From Fulvivirgaceae bacterium JP3-4 (GTDB lineage Bacteria; Bacteroidota; Bacteroidia; Cytophagales; Cyclobacteriaceae), in assembly GCA_029309925.1 (NCBI GenBank), contig JARKND010000005.1, forward strand, positions 682,001 through 746,000: a stretch of DNA of 64,000 nt. Reading direction: 5' to 3'. Under the pieces are notes generated by a model, which was not told the origin of the DNA, did no database searches, and was given only the letters and a program-made list of their open reading frames with translations. Made by a program: the position numbers and the translations under genes. The first letter of the stretch is position 1. Every line of letters begins with the position of its first letter. Positions 53,015-61,846 of the stretch are shown here, piece after piece.

Positions 53015-53074
53015 ACCCAAACGCGGTACGCTTTTTCCGTTCACAACAAAATATTGATTCTTGGAAAACGGTCG

Positions 53075-53105
53075 TTAGCCAAATTCATTATTCTTCTTAC
53101 TTTTA
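53075..53105 (+). promoter_or_regulatory. Possible promoter of the amino acid permease gene
   Basis: TTAG at 53075-53078 and TACTTTTA at 53098-53105 with a 19-nt spacer resemble the Bacteroidota -33 and -7 elements, with one mismatch each. They lie about 50 nt before the start codon. Confidence 0.4.
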
Positions 53106-53154
53106 GGGATTAAAGTTCTTAAACCTATTAGTTAAAACCTTAACCTGGAAGATA

Positions 53155-54675
53155 ATGAGTTTGTTTATTAAGAAACCTTTGGCCCAGTTGATCGCGCAAG
53201 CTGGTGATGCTGATAAAGGGCTGAAGCGAACGCTTGGTGCCGGAAACCTCGTGGCGCTCGGTATCGGTGCCATCATCGGTGCGGGGCTCTTCGTGCGTAC
53301 CGCTGCCGCTGCCGGAGAAGTGGCGGGTCCTGCCGTTGTTGTTTCATTTATCATTGCTGCTGTTGGTTGCGCTTTCGCGGGATTGTGTTACGCGGAGTTC
53401 GCTTCCATGATTCCGATCGCGGGTAGCGCATACACCTACGCTTATGCAACCATGGGCGAACTTGTTGCCTGGATCATCGGATGGGCCCTTGTTCTTGAAT
53501 ATGCGCTCGGTGCCGCGACTGTTTCAATTGCCTGGAGTGAATACCTTAATAACTTGCTCGGAGGTGCAATACCGTTCTCGTTCAGTCACTCACCATTTGA
53601 ATACCTGGTGAGCAGAAGCATCAACGGTGTGATGACAAACGTATCGACTGAAGAAATTCTTGCAGGAGATACCATCGTCTCTCAGGGAATTATCAATGCA
53701 CCCGCTCTTCTCATCCTGTTGATCCTGACACTTGTGCTGATCAAAGGAACCTCTGAATCTGCTGGTCTGAACGCGGTTATCGTTTTTGTTAAAGTGACGA
53801 TCGTATTGATCTTCATCGCTCTCGGATGGAGCTTTATCAATCCTGACAACTATACGCCTTTTACAATTCCTGAGGGAACACCTGGCCACGAGGAAGCGCG
53901 TGAGCACGGATGGCTTGGTGTGCTGGGTGGCGCAGGTATCGTGTTCTTTGCATTCATTGGCTTCGATGCCGTATCGACTGCAGCGCAGGAAGCAAAGAAT
54001 CCAAAGCGCGACATGCCAATCGGTATCCTCGGTTCACTGGTAGTCTGTACCATCCTTTATGTGTTGTTCTCTTATGTACTGACCGGTATCGCAAACTGGC
54101 AGGAGTTTAAGACTGTCGGAAAAGAAGCTTCTGTAGCATATGCCATCAAAACCTATATGCAAGGTTACGGATGGCTCGAGAAGGGAATCAGTATTGCCAT
54201 CCTTGCCGGGTTCTCTTCCGTGATCCTCGCGATGTTGTTCGGACAGTCACGCGTCTTCTACTCGATGTCAAAAGACGGATTGATTCCAAAAGTGTTTGCA
54301 GAACTTCATCCAAAGTTCCGTACGCCATACAAGTCTAATATGATCCTGTTTGTGTTTGTTGGTTTGTTTGCCGGCTTTGTTCCGGGCAGCATGGCTGGTG
54401 ACCTGACAAGTATCGGAACACTCTTCGCCTTCGTGCTTGTGTGCGTTGGAGTGTGGATCATGCGTGTGAAGAATCCTGAAATTCCGCGCGCATTCAAGAC
54501 GCCACTCGTTCCGCTTGTGCCGATCCTCGGTATCCTCGTCTGCTCAGCAATGATCGCATACCTTGATCCGACAACAATCCAGGTGGCAGTGATCTGGATG
54601 ATCCTCGGTCTTGTGATCTATTTCACTTACAGCAAGAACAGAAGTAACCTGCGCAACGGCAGAAACGATTCATAA
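53155..54675 (+). CDS. APC-family amino acid permease (cationic amino acid transporter-like)
   Basis: A 506-aa carrier with about 12-13 hydrophobic helices. LGAGNLVALGIGAIIGAGLFVRT near 26-48 is the unwound helix 1 substrate-binding region. GFDAVSTAAQEAKNPKRDMPIGI near 268 is typical of the CAT branch, as are FCYAEFASMIPIAGSAYTYAYAT-type residues near 80. It probably imports basic or other amino acids. The substrate is not certain. It is convergent with ccmF. Confidence 0.93.
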   Translation: MSLFIKKPLAQLIAQAGDADKGLKRTLGAGNLVALGIGAIIGAGLFVRTAAAAGEVAGPAVVVSFIIAAVGCAFAGLCYAEFASMIPIAGSAYTYAYATMGELVAWIIGWALVLEYALGAATVSIAWSEYLNNLLGGAIPFSFSHSPFEYLVSRSINGVMTNVSTEEILAGDTIVSQGIINAPALLILLILTLVLIKGTSESAGLNAVIVFVKVTIVLIFIALGWSFINPDNYTPFTIPEGTPGHEEAREHGWLGVLGGAGIVFFAFIGFDAVSTAAQEAKNPKRDMPIGILGSLVVCTILYVLFSYVLTGIANWQEFKTVGKEASVAYAIKTYMQGYGWLEKGISIAILAGFSSVILAMLFGQSRVFYSMSKDGLIPKVFAELHPKFRTPYKSNMILFVFVGLFAGFVPGSMAGDLTSIGTLFAFVLVCVGVWIMRVKNPEIPRAFKTPLVPLVPILGILVCSAMIAYLDPTTIQVAVIWMILGLVIYFTYSKNRSNLRNGRNDS

Positions 54676-54696
54676 GAATTTTATACCCAAAGCTTT

Positions 54697-54726
54697 AAAA
54701 GCCCCGGCAGCGATGTCGTGGCTTTT
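54697..54726 (+). terminator. Intrinsic terminator after the permease gene
   Basis: AAAAGCC (54697-54703) pairs with GGCTTTT (54720-54726), with further T. The loop is 16 nt. It lies 21 nt after the stop codon. Confidence 0.7.
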
Positions 54727-54739
54727 TGTTTGGTACTTT

Positions 54740-54831
54740 TTAGCCACCAGCGCGAAAAACGCGGGATCTTCGACAAGACACCAGGACTTTCCCGGCTCCT
54801 GGCCACCCGGCCGACCCGGCTCCCCGGCCAC
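54740..54831. repeat. 8/9-nt repeat remnant and GC-rich 24-nt tandem before ccmF
   Basis: TAGCCACCAGCGCG resembles the left ends at 4291 and 9915, and GCGGGATCTTCGA resembles the repeats at 43418 and 44187. It is followed by a very GC-rich tract with CCCGGCTCC at 54791 and again at 54815, a 24-nt step, each followed by CGGCCAC- or TGGCCAC-type sequence. This fills the space up to the ccmF stop codon. Confidence 0.6.
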
Positions 54832-57384
54832 CTACTCCAACCCCTTCTCCTTCATCTTCTGAAACTCTCTGATCCTTCTTACCATCGCAATGGTGAATCC
54901 CGTCATAAGGACCAGTGTCCCAATCCAGAGAACATTGATGAACGGTTTTTCAAATGCTTTCAAAACGATCCAGTCTTTCTGGCGTGTGTTGATGCCTATT
55001 GTGAACTGCCCAGTCTCCGGATGAATGTTCATTAGCGTTAAGCGCACACCAAGGTCTTTTATCTCATGAGGAATGCGTCCGACCATTCGGTTGCGGATGA
55101 TGAAGATGGGTTCAGCAACATAATCTTTGTATTCGCCTTTTACGCTGATCGTGGCTTGGACAGCAACGTCCGCTGAGTCAAGGCTGACACTGCCAACCTT
55201 GAAAATTCGTTCAACATTTTCCAATACACACACATAATCGTTGGCAAAGAATTCCTGCTTTGCATTTATCTTAAGCTCTTCTGTTTTGCTCCACTCAATT
55301 TCTTCCGATGGTGTTCTCGATACAACGTGAGCGTAAAGGTCCTTCGTCACATCGCGTTTGATGTCGGGTGATGCAGCATTGCCCATGGTTGGGTTGTCCT
55401 GAATGCGTGGATAGAGTGTGTGAGTTTTTCCCTTGGCATTCGTCAGCACGATTTCAAAGTATTTGTTCTCCGGGAAGATTTCAAACGTGTCTTTTGCTTT
55501 GTAGAGCACTTCGTTGTCGTAGAGAATATCCTCTTTTGCCACTACACGGTACGGATCATCCGTTTGTTCAACGTCATCCATGCTTACGTAGCCGGCTTTG
55601 TTGCGCGGCTCGAGGCGCTCGCCACGGTATTCAATTTTATAGTTGGCCATCGTTCGTGGTTCGTTGACGAAAAGCAAAAGATTTTCGCGGTTGAATTCGT
55701 CACTCACTTCGCGGGAGATGAGCATACCTGTGTTGTTGAGTGACACAACTTTTGAGTAGCCGGATGAGAACATGATTCCCACCAGCATCATTCCCACTCC
55801 TATGTGCGCAACGGCTCCGCCTGAGAGGGTCGGGCTTGATTTCAGCAACGACATGAGAATCTTGGCATTTGCCACAATCGTAAATAAACCTGCCAGCAGG
55901 ATGGTGAGGTGTGGAAGTTTTTTGATGGAGTCGCTTCCTTCGGTAAAGATCATGAACTGAAGCACGATGAGGAAGATCACGGCTGTAATAATCAAGGGTG
56001 TCATCAGTTCCTTTACCAATACTTTTGCATCGACCTTCTTCCACCAGAAGAACTGGCCAATGGCTGAAAGCAACGCTACGCCTACTGCAAACCACAGCTG
56101 GAACTTTGTGTAATAGCCAACCTGGTCAGCAGGAGGTGCCATATTGGAGGCGATTCCAAATGATTTTACAATCGAGTTCCACACAGGAATAGAGGTCGGC
56201 ATCAGTACCTGAAAGCCCATGAGGCAAAGCACCAGCGTGCCGACAAAAATCCAGAACTCACGCGAGTAGGTTGAAACTTCCTTTTCGCTCGTAGGAATTT
56301 CTTTCCAACGGAAAATTGAAAGTGCAACTGCGATCAGGAGGAAGAAAAGCAAGTACAGCAATAGCTGGCCTGACAAGCCGAGATCCGTGAAAGAGTGAAC
56401 CGAAGACTCCCCTAAAATTCCGCTTCGTGTGAGGAAGGTCGAGTACAGGATCAATACAAAAACAGAAATAACGAGAATGATCGATGCCTTTAAGGCAGTC
56501 TCGCTGTTCTTGTAGGTGATCATGGTGTGGATCGCGGCAACAAGTATCAGCCATGGTACATACACTGCATTTTCAACCGGATCCCAGTTCCAATAGCCAC
56601 CGAAGTTTAGTGTCTCGTACGCCCAGTATCCGCCCATAAGAATACCAAGTCCCAGGATCGCACCTCCGAAGAGAGCCCACGGGAGGGCTGGGCGCACCCA
56701 GTCCCGGTAACGCCTGAGCCAGAGGCCGGCAATGCAAAACGAGAATGGCACTAATGTCGCAGCGAAGCCAAGGAAAAGTGTAGGAGGATGAATCACCATC
56801 CAGTAGTTCTGCAGCAGTGGGTTGAGACCCGTTCCATCATTTGGAATGAATTCAGGATTTGATTTGAAGATCGGAGCCTGCTGCATGACATCGCGCAACA
56901 AAATAAAAGGAGAGCTTCCTATTCTGAATTCTGTATAAGGCAATACTATGCCAAGGATCATTGAGCCGAGGAACGCCTGCACCATGGCAAAGACCGTCAT
57001 CACGGGACCTTCCCAGAACCTGTTAGTATGGATCAGAACAATTCCGAGCAGCGCATGCCAGAACATCCACAGGAGGAAACTTCCTTCCTGTCCATTCCAG
57101 AAAGTGGATAGCAGGTAGTGGCCAGGTAGTTTTTTATCGGAGTAGCTATACGCGTAGTGATATTCGAAGTAATGATTGGCAATAATGATGAAGAGGGTGA
57201 CGCAGATTCCCAGCACGGAAAAAGCATGGGCATAGAATGCAACCCTGCCGTTGAGCACCCACTGTTGTTTTGTATCGAGCGCCTCCGTAATCGTGGCTTT
57301 GAAGTAAGAGAAAGCCGTGACCAACGAAGCGATGAAAGCGGTGATAACAAAAAAGTGACCGAGGTCACCAATGAAATAATGCAT
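54832..57384 (-). CDS. ccmF: Cytochrome c assembly protein CcmF-like (haem lyase component)
   Basis: About 850 aa from the ATG at 57384 (MHYFIGDLGHFF). A start 30 nt upstream is open, but it adds only a short non-hydrophobic leader. About 15 membrane helices are visible. The tryptophan-rich haem-handling signature reads GGYWNWDPVENAVYVPW near 255. Conserved histidines flank it (VIHPPTLFLG). CcmF transfers haem from CcmE to apocytochrome c in the periplasm. It is the last gene of the ccmB-C-D-E-F run. Confidence 0.92.
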   Translation of the reverse strand: MHYFIGDLGHFFVITAFIASLVTAFSYFKATITEALDTKQQWVLNGRVAFYAHAFSVLGICVTLFIIIANHYFEYHYAYSYSDKKLPGHYLLSTFWNGQEGSFLLWMFWHALLGIVLIHTNRFWEGPVMTVFAMVQAFLGSMILGIVLPYTEFRIGSSPFILLRDVMQQAPIFKSNPEFIPNDGTGLNPLLQNYWMVIHPPTLFLGFAATLVPFSFCIAGLWLRRYRDWVRPALPWALFGGAILGLGILMGGYWAYETLNFGGYWNWDPVENAVYVPWLILVAAIHTMITYKNSETALKASIILVISVFVLILYSTFLTRSGILGESSVHSFTDLGLSGQLLLYLLFFLLIAVALSIFRWKEIPTSEKEVSTYSREFWIFVGTLVLCLMGFQVLMPTSIPVWNSIVKSFGIASNMAPPADQVGYYTKFQLWFAVGVALLSAIGQFFWWKKVDAKVLVKELMTPLIITAVIFLIVLQFMIFTEGSDSIKKLPHLTILLAGLFTIVANAKILMSLLKSSPTLSGGAVAHIGVGMMLVGIMFSSGYSKVVSLNNTGMLISREVSDEFNRENLLLFVNEPRTMANYKIEYRGERLEPRNKAGYVSMDDVEQTDDPYRVVAKEDILYDNEVLYKAKDTFEIFPENKYFEIVLTNAKGKTHTLYPRIQDNPTMGNAASPDIKRDVTKDLYAHVVSRTPSEEIEWSKTEELKINAKQEFFANDYVCVLENVERIFKVGSVSLDSADVAVQATISVKGEYKDYVAEPIFIIRNRMVGRIPHEIKDLGVRLTLMNIHPETGQFTIGINTRQKDWIVLKAFEKPFINVLWIGTLVLMTGFTIAMVRRIREFQKMKEKGLE

Positions 57385-57434
57385 ATCGATATATGATTTT
57401 GCGGAGACGTACATTTATACGTCTCTGATACATT

Positions 57435-57839
57435 TTAAACGTTAACCTTCTCTTCCTGGTATTTTGAAGGGCACTTTAACAAAATCTTGGTGGCGTGAAA
57501 TTGCTCACCTTCATAACTTCCGATCACAACTACTTTTTCTGACTTGGTGAAATCTGCAGGCATAGGCTCGTTGTAGGTGACCGTTTGTTCCTTGCCATTG
57601 TCGTCAATCATAATGAACGAAAACGAAACGCGGTCCGCGCCTGTCTGAATGCCTATCACATTGCCTTGCGCATCTTTCTTCAAAACGCCTACAACGTGGA
57701 TGTCCTTTTTTGCCCCATTTGATGCGAGCTTATACGCTTCTGAAAAGCTGACGTAGCTGCTCGCGTCATCCGCTGTGCTGATCAGAATGCCCACTGCTGC
57801 AGCGATGACAACCAGGATAAGAATGTGCGACTTCTTCAT
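57435..57839 (-). CDS. ccmE: Cytochrome c maturation protein CcmE, CxxxY variant
   Basis: A 134-aa membrane-anchored haem chaperone. One N-terminal helix (HILILVVIAAAVGILI) is followed by an OB-fold (KDIHVVGVLKKDAQGNVIGI, then FTKSEKVVVIGSYEGEQFHATKILLKC). The haem-binding residue of most CcmE proteins is a His in HxxxY. Here the site reads LKCPSKYQ, that is CxxxY. This matches the variant System I described in archaea and some bacteria. It lies between ccmD and ccmF. Confidence 0.93.
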   Translation of the reverse strand: MKKSHILILVVIAAAVGILISTADDASSYVSFSEAYKLASNGAKKDIHVVGVLKKDAQGNVIGIQTGADRVSFSFIMIDDNGKEQTVTYNEPMPADFTKSEKVVVIGSYEGEQFHATKILLKCPSKYQEEKVNV

Positions 57840-57884
57840 CTTTCAGTTTTTTTGTCTTTCAGGTATCCGGAAACAAGAACGAAT

Positions 57885-58121
57885 TTACACACCTTTTGGT
57901 TTGCTGGTTCTATTAAGTTGTTCCTCGAGCTTTGATAGTTTTTTGTCTGTCATGAATAAGTATACAACCAGCCCGATGAGCACGATCAGAATGATTCCCA
58001 CCACTACATAAATCTTGCCGCTGGCGCGCATTCCATCTGCCATCTCGGCATCCTGAGCAATTGCAGTCTGACTGACAATTAATGTAAGAAACAGGCAAAC
58101 CAGTTTAGATACTCTTTTCAT
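57885..58121 (-). CDS. ccmD: CcmD family protein
   Basis: About 78 aa from the ATG at 58121 (MKRVSKLVCLFLTLIVSQTAIAQ). A signal-like first helix is followed by a second helix (IYVVVGIILIVLIGLVVYLFM) and a charged tail (DKKLSKLEEQLNR). The frame is open further, but that part overlaps ccmC. CcmD proteins are small membrane partners of CcmABC haem export. The start overlaps the ccmC end by 17 nt. Confidence 0.75.
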   Translation of the reverse strand: MKRVSKLVCLFLTLIVSQTAIAQDAEMADGMRASGKIYVVVGIILIVLIGLVVYLFMTDKKLSKLEEQLNRTSKPKGV

Positions 58122-58782
58122 ATTCCAGATCAGATAATTGGTCTTGTATTTTTCTATAGCGAATGCGCTGCGAAGCGATCCATACACCAACAAGAATCCA
58201 GGCGATCACCGCGGGGTAGAAGATCAACCGCATGCGATTGTCGAGGTCGTACATGTTAAAGCCGGGATTTCCACCGCTGCCCGGATGCATAGAGCTTGTC
58301 ATGCGGGGTATGATAAAGATCAGCGGGATCATCGCGGCAAAAGCGAAGATGTTATACACTGCACTCAGCCGTGCCTTTTGTTCCTGATTTTCGAGAGAAC
58401 CCCGTAAAACGAAATATGCCATGTAAACGAGCAGGGCAATCGCTGCGCCATTTTGTTTTGGGTCGCCATGCCATGGACTTCCCCAGGCGTAGTTTGCCCA
58501 CAGCATTCCGGTGAGCATGCCGAGGATACCGAACACCAAACCTACGTTTGCGTACTCAACAGCTTTGCGGTCGGTGTCAACGGTCGGGTTGCGCAGGTAG
58601 ATGACCGAATGATAAACGGAAACGAGAAAAAGCGCGCACATTCCAAACCACATCGGTACGTGGAAGTAAAGTGCCCTGATGGTTTCATTCAGTATATGAA
58701 GACGCGGTACATCGCCAAGCATTCCGGCCAGGTGCACGTAGAATAGCAGGATAACAGCGACAACTTTTAGCCAGGTTTTCAT
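58105..58782 (-). CDS. ccmC: Haem exporter CcmC-like protein (CcsA family)
   Basis: A 225-aa protein with six membrane helices. The signature region reads LWANYAWGSPWHGDPKQNGA, a form of the tryptophan-rich WWD segment with fewer Trp than classical CcmC. His residues in the periplasmic loops (FHVPMWFGMCALFLVSVYHSV) fit the haem ligands. CcmC loads haem onto CcmE. It overlaps ccmD at its 3' end and is preceded by ccmB 28 nt upstream. Confidence 0.9.
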   Translation of the reverse strand: MKTWLKVVAVILLFYVHLAGMLGDVPRLHILNETIRALYFHVPMWFGMCALFLVSVYHSVIYLRNPTVDTDRKAVEYANVGLVFGILGMLTGMLWANYAWGSPWHGDPKQNGAAIALLVYMAYFVLRGSLENQEQKARLSAVYNIFAFAAMIPLIFIIPRMTSSMHPGSGGNPGFNMYDLDNRMRLIFYPAVIAWILVGVWIASQRIRYRKIQDQLSDLEYEKSI

Positions 58783-58810
58783 AGTAGCGGGCGAGTGAGT
58801 ATCGGGGCCC

Positions 58811-59476
58811 TTAGCTCCGCCAAATATACGGGAACAAGAGGTATGCGAGCCCGGAAAGAATACAATTTATTGCCACCAGGTTGAACAATTCATCATAGCT
58901 GACCGAGGGATCCAGTCCATCAAGCACGTTCTTGGTGATGCGTATCGCCATGAGGAGAATGCTGATGAGCAGCGGGAAGCTGAGCACTGCCATGAGAATG
59001 TTGCTGTTGTTTGCCTTTGACGAAATGCCGGAGATGAGGCTGAGTGATGAGGCGAAACCGATTGAGGTTAGGAAGAGTGTGGTGAGGAAAATCGTCTGAT
59101 CCTGAATAGGATTATCGATAAAGAGTTCGAATAAAAGGTAGCCTGCAAGGGAGAGTACAAAACACAATACCGTGTTGTACAGAATTTTCGAAACAATAAT
59201 TGCCTGTGGCGAGGCGATGCTGTAATAATATATTGAAATGCCTTTATTTTCTCCGATAAAACTTTTTGCGACCGAATTGATGACGGAAAACAGGATGACA
59301 AGCCAGAACAGTGCCGACCACGTTGCTTCAGAAATTGATGATTGTCTGAGGCTGAAAGTGAGGTAGCAGATGAAAATCAGGCTGAGAAGATAAAGCCCGA
59401 GCCCGGAGATAACTGATTTTCTCCGCAGCTCGAGCTTAAATTCTTTGATGAATAATATCTTGATGGATTGAAGCAA
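58811..59476 (-). CDS. ccmB: Haem exporter membrane subunit CcmB
   Basis: A 221-aa membrane protein with six helices. FIKEFKLELRRKSVISGLGLYLLS at the N-terminus is typical, and ITKNVLDGLDPSVSYDELFNL lies near the C-terminus. In System I, CcmB pairs with the ATPase CcmA and acts on haem release from CcmC to CcmE. No ccmA is in the window. It begins 3 nt after the Wzz-like gene, so the two are probably co-transcribed. Confidence 0.92.
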   Translation of the reverse strand: MLQSIKILFIKEFKLELRRKSVISGLGLYLLSLIFICYLTFSLRQSSISEATWSALFWLVILFSVINSVAKSFIGENKGISIYYYSIASPQAIIVSKILYNTVLCFVLSLAGYLLFELFIDNPIQDQTIFLTTLFLTSIGFASSLSLISGISSKANNSNILMAVLSFPLLISILLMAIRITKNVLDGLDPSVSYDELFNLVAINCILSGLAYLLFPYIWRS

Positions 59477-59479
59477 TAA

Positions 59480-60508
59480 TTACTTCGATTTGGTGTCAAT
59501 CTTAGCGAGCATGGCGTCAAATTTCCAGGCACCGATGATGAGGTAGCCGATGATGATGGAGACGAAGAATGCAATAGCAAGAATCTGGAATAAGCTTGCA
59601 CTCTCAGGTTCTTTAAATGTAGTGAAGCCATCAACAACTTCGAAATCGGGATTGATATAAAGTCTTCTTTCTGTCTCTAGAAGCTCTCGGTTAATTTCTA
59701 AGCTCTGTGTGTAAATTTCCATCGGATTTGATAGCTGCTCGTCACTGAGAATGACGTTGTTCGAACCACGGCTTGTCTTTCCAAACGTTTGATAGTTTTG
59801 CAGCAAGACCTTCTTGAGGCTGTCAAGACGTTTAGCGTCCGCATTTAAGCTGTTTCTTTGTTTTGTCAAATTTTCCTTAGCAATTTCTACCCTCTTCTTA
59901 ATGTAGCTATTTTCGAGAAAATATTTGACGATTGCTTTTTCCAACGGTTTAACAATTTCGGGATCATATACTTGAACCGATATTTCGTACGCATTCTTAT
60001 TTTCGATTTCCAACTTTGTCATAACCTTCTCGACAAGATCCTTTTTGTCAGCAACCACATTGTTTAATTGCGTACGCAAAACCTCCATCTCTACGACTTC
60101 ATCCTCAGATACGAAGGGTTCGAATTCAAAACGCTGGATGTTTTTCGCGGTTTCCAAATCTATGCCGAGCACCTCTGATAACCCTTCACGTTCAGTTTCT
60201 TCGCACAAAAGATTCAACTTATCTATGGTATTGTCTAGGATCTGAGTATTTAGGTAGTCGCAGCTTAACACCATTGTGGTTTTGTAAAATTTCTTTTTCA
60301 ATAGTTCGGAATAGATTGCTCCTAATGTTAAGCCACCGATGATTACACCCGCGAAAAACAAACGGTTATTGAAAAAAATATTGCGGAGACTCGCTAAGAA
60401 ATACAAGATCGAGCTGCCCACTCTGTTAAAAAACCGGCCAATTGCATTGAACACTTGTGTCAGATCTATTTCGTCTGATTGCCGGGGTGGAGTGTCGCGA
60501 TTTTCCAT
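59480..60508 (-). CDS. Wzz-type chain-length determinant-like protein
   Basis: A 342-aa protein with two membrane helices, near 47-66 (NNRLFFAGVIIGGLTLGAIY) and near 310-333 (LFQILAIAFFVSIIIGYLII), and a long coiled periplasmic region between them. The form is that of polysaccharide co-polymerases (Wzz). There is no tyrosine kinase domain. It is divergent from a polysaccharide locus and lies 3 nt upstream of ccmB on the same strand, an unusual junction of two functions. Confidence 0.82.
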   Translation of the reverse strand: MENRDTPPRQSDEIDLTQVFNAIGRFFNRVGSSILYFLASLRNIFFNNRLFFAGVIIGGLTLGAIYSELLKKKFYKTTMVLSCDYLNTQILDNTIDKLNLLCEETEREGLSEVLGIDLETAKNIQRFEFEPFVSEDEVVEMEVLRTQLNNVVADKKDLVEKVMTKLEIENKNAYEISVQVYDPEIVKPLEKAIVKYFLENSYIKKRVEIAKENLTKQRNSLNADAKRLDSLKKVLLQNYQTFGKTSRGSNNVILSDEQLSNPMEIYTQSLEINRELLETERRLYINPDFEVVDGFTTFKEPESASLFQILAIAFFVSIIIGYLIIGAWKFDAMLAKIDTKSK

Positions 60509-60556
60509 TATTTAGTTTTAAGGTCGCAAATTTAACATAGTTGTGATCAAAGTTCA

Positions 60557-60564
60557 TATTTTTG
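60557..60564 (+). promoter_or_regulatory. Possible -7 element of the polysaccharide operon
   Basis: TATTTTTG matches TAnnTTTG, 31 nt before the start of the nucleotide-sugar dehydrogenase gene. A TTTA at 60531-60534 lies 22 nt upstream as a weak -33 candidate. The Wzz-like gene diverges from the same region. Confidence 0.4.
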
Positions 60565-60595
60565 CATCCTTCTTTGATCTTAAAAACCTGTCTAA

Positions 60596-61846
60596 ATGGC
60601 TGAAATAGGGATAATTGGGCTAGGGTATGTGGGTCTACCGCTTGCTGTCGAATTTGGTAAAACGGAAAACGTAGTTGGCTTCGACATTAATAAAGATCGC
60701 ATAAACGAGTTGGCGAAAGGCAACGACCGCACATTGGAGGTCAGTTCGGAAGAGTTACGAGCGTCCTCCGGGCTTAGGTTTACCTCTGATATCGAATCGC
60801 TTAGAAAAGTAAGATACTTTATTGTAACCGTCCCAACCCCTGTTGATGAATTCAAAACTCCGGACCTTCGTCCGCTCAAGAGCGCCAGCAAGACCGTTGG
60901 GTCAGTTTTGAAGAAAGGAGATATCGTTATCTATGAGTCTACAGTTTACCCAGGTTGTACTGAAGAAGTATGCGTTCCTGTGCTTGAGAAGGTCAGCGGT
61001 TTGAAGTTTAACATCGATTTTTTTTGCGGGTATTCGCCAGAGCGGATTAACCCCGGAGACAAACTTCATCGGGTTTCAACTATTAAAAAGGTCACTAGTG
61101 GCAGCACGCCAGAAATAGCAGAAGAGGTTGACGAGCTTTACAAAAAAATTGTTGTTGCAGGAACTCATAAAGCATCTTCTATCAAAGTTGCTGAGGCAGC
61201 CAAGGTAATTGAAAACTGTCAGCGAGACGTAAACATTGCTTTTGTAAATGAGCTTGCGCTCATTTTCGATAAAATGGGAATAGATACGCATGATGTTCTT
61301 GAAGCTGCCGGAACAAAATGGAACTTTCTTCCTTTCCGCCCCGGATTGGTTGGAGGGCACTGTATCGGTGTAGATCCATACTATCTCACATATAAGGCAG
61401 AAAGCTTAGGCTACCACCCCGAGGTAATTCTTTCAGGCCGAAGAATAAACGACAATATGGGAGTCTATATCGCCAATGCGGTAATCAAATTAATGTCGAA
61501 GCATGAGCTACCAATTCACAAGGCAAAGGTGCTGGTGCTTGGCATAACATTTAAAGAGAATTGCCCAGACATACGCAACAGTCGAGCGGTGGATGTGATT
61601 ACTGAGTTAAAAAGTTTTGGAACTGCAGTTGATATTTATGACCCTCATGCCGATGAGGGAGAGGTTCGTCACGAATACAACCTGGATCTCATCGCGCAGC
61701 CAAAGGAAATTTATGATGCGATTATCCTAACGGTAAGCCACAAAGAGTTCTTAAATCTAAATTGGGAGGCGCTTAGGCATTCTAAGACTGTAGTGTATGA
61801 CGTGAAAGCAATTCTTGATAAGTCGCTGATTACAGCAAGGTTATGA
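60596..61846 (+). CDS. Nucleotide-sugar 6-dehydrogenase (WecC/TviB type)
   Basis: A 416-aa UDP-sugar dehydrogenase that oxidises a UDP-N-acetylhexosamine to its uronic acid in two NAD-dependent steps. The NAD site is IGLGYVGLPLAVEFG (6-20), and the catalytic cysteine lies near 257 in GGHCIGVDPYYLTYKAE. TVPTPVDEFKTPDL and YESTVYPGCTEEV match the TviB/WbpO branch. The stop overlaps the galE start (ATGA). Together the three genes suggest synthesis of an activated aminosugar for capsule or O-antigen. Confidence 0.92.
   Translation: MAEIGIIGLGYVGLPLAVEFGKTENVVGFDINKDRINELAKGNDRTLEVSSEELRASSGLRFTSDIESLRKVRYFIVTVPTPVDEFKTPDLRPLKSASKTVGSVLKKGDIVIYESTVYPGCTEEVCVPVLEKVSGLKFNIDFFCGYSPERINPGDKLHRVSTIKKVTSGSTPEIAEEVDELYKKIVVAGTHKASSIKVAEAAKVIENCQRDVNIAFVNELALIFDKMGIDTHDVLEAAGTKWNFLPFRPGLVGGHCIGVDPYYLTYKAESLGYHPEVILSGRRINDNMGVYIANAVIKLMSKHELPIHKAKVLVLGITFKENCPDIRNSRAVDVITELKSFGTAVDIYDPHADEGEVRHEYNLDLIAQPKEIYDAIILTVSHKEFLNLNWEALRHSKTVVYDVKAILDKSLITARL

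Noticed and set aside
54718-55035. Plus-strand frame after the permease gene
   Set aside because: It starts in the terminator and repeat and runs antisense into ccmF.
59068-59637. Minus-strand serine-rich frames over ccmB and the Wzz-like gene
   Set aside because: They lie in other frames of clear genes and have low-complexity composition.
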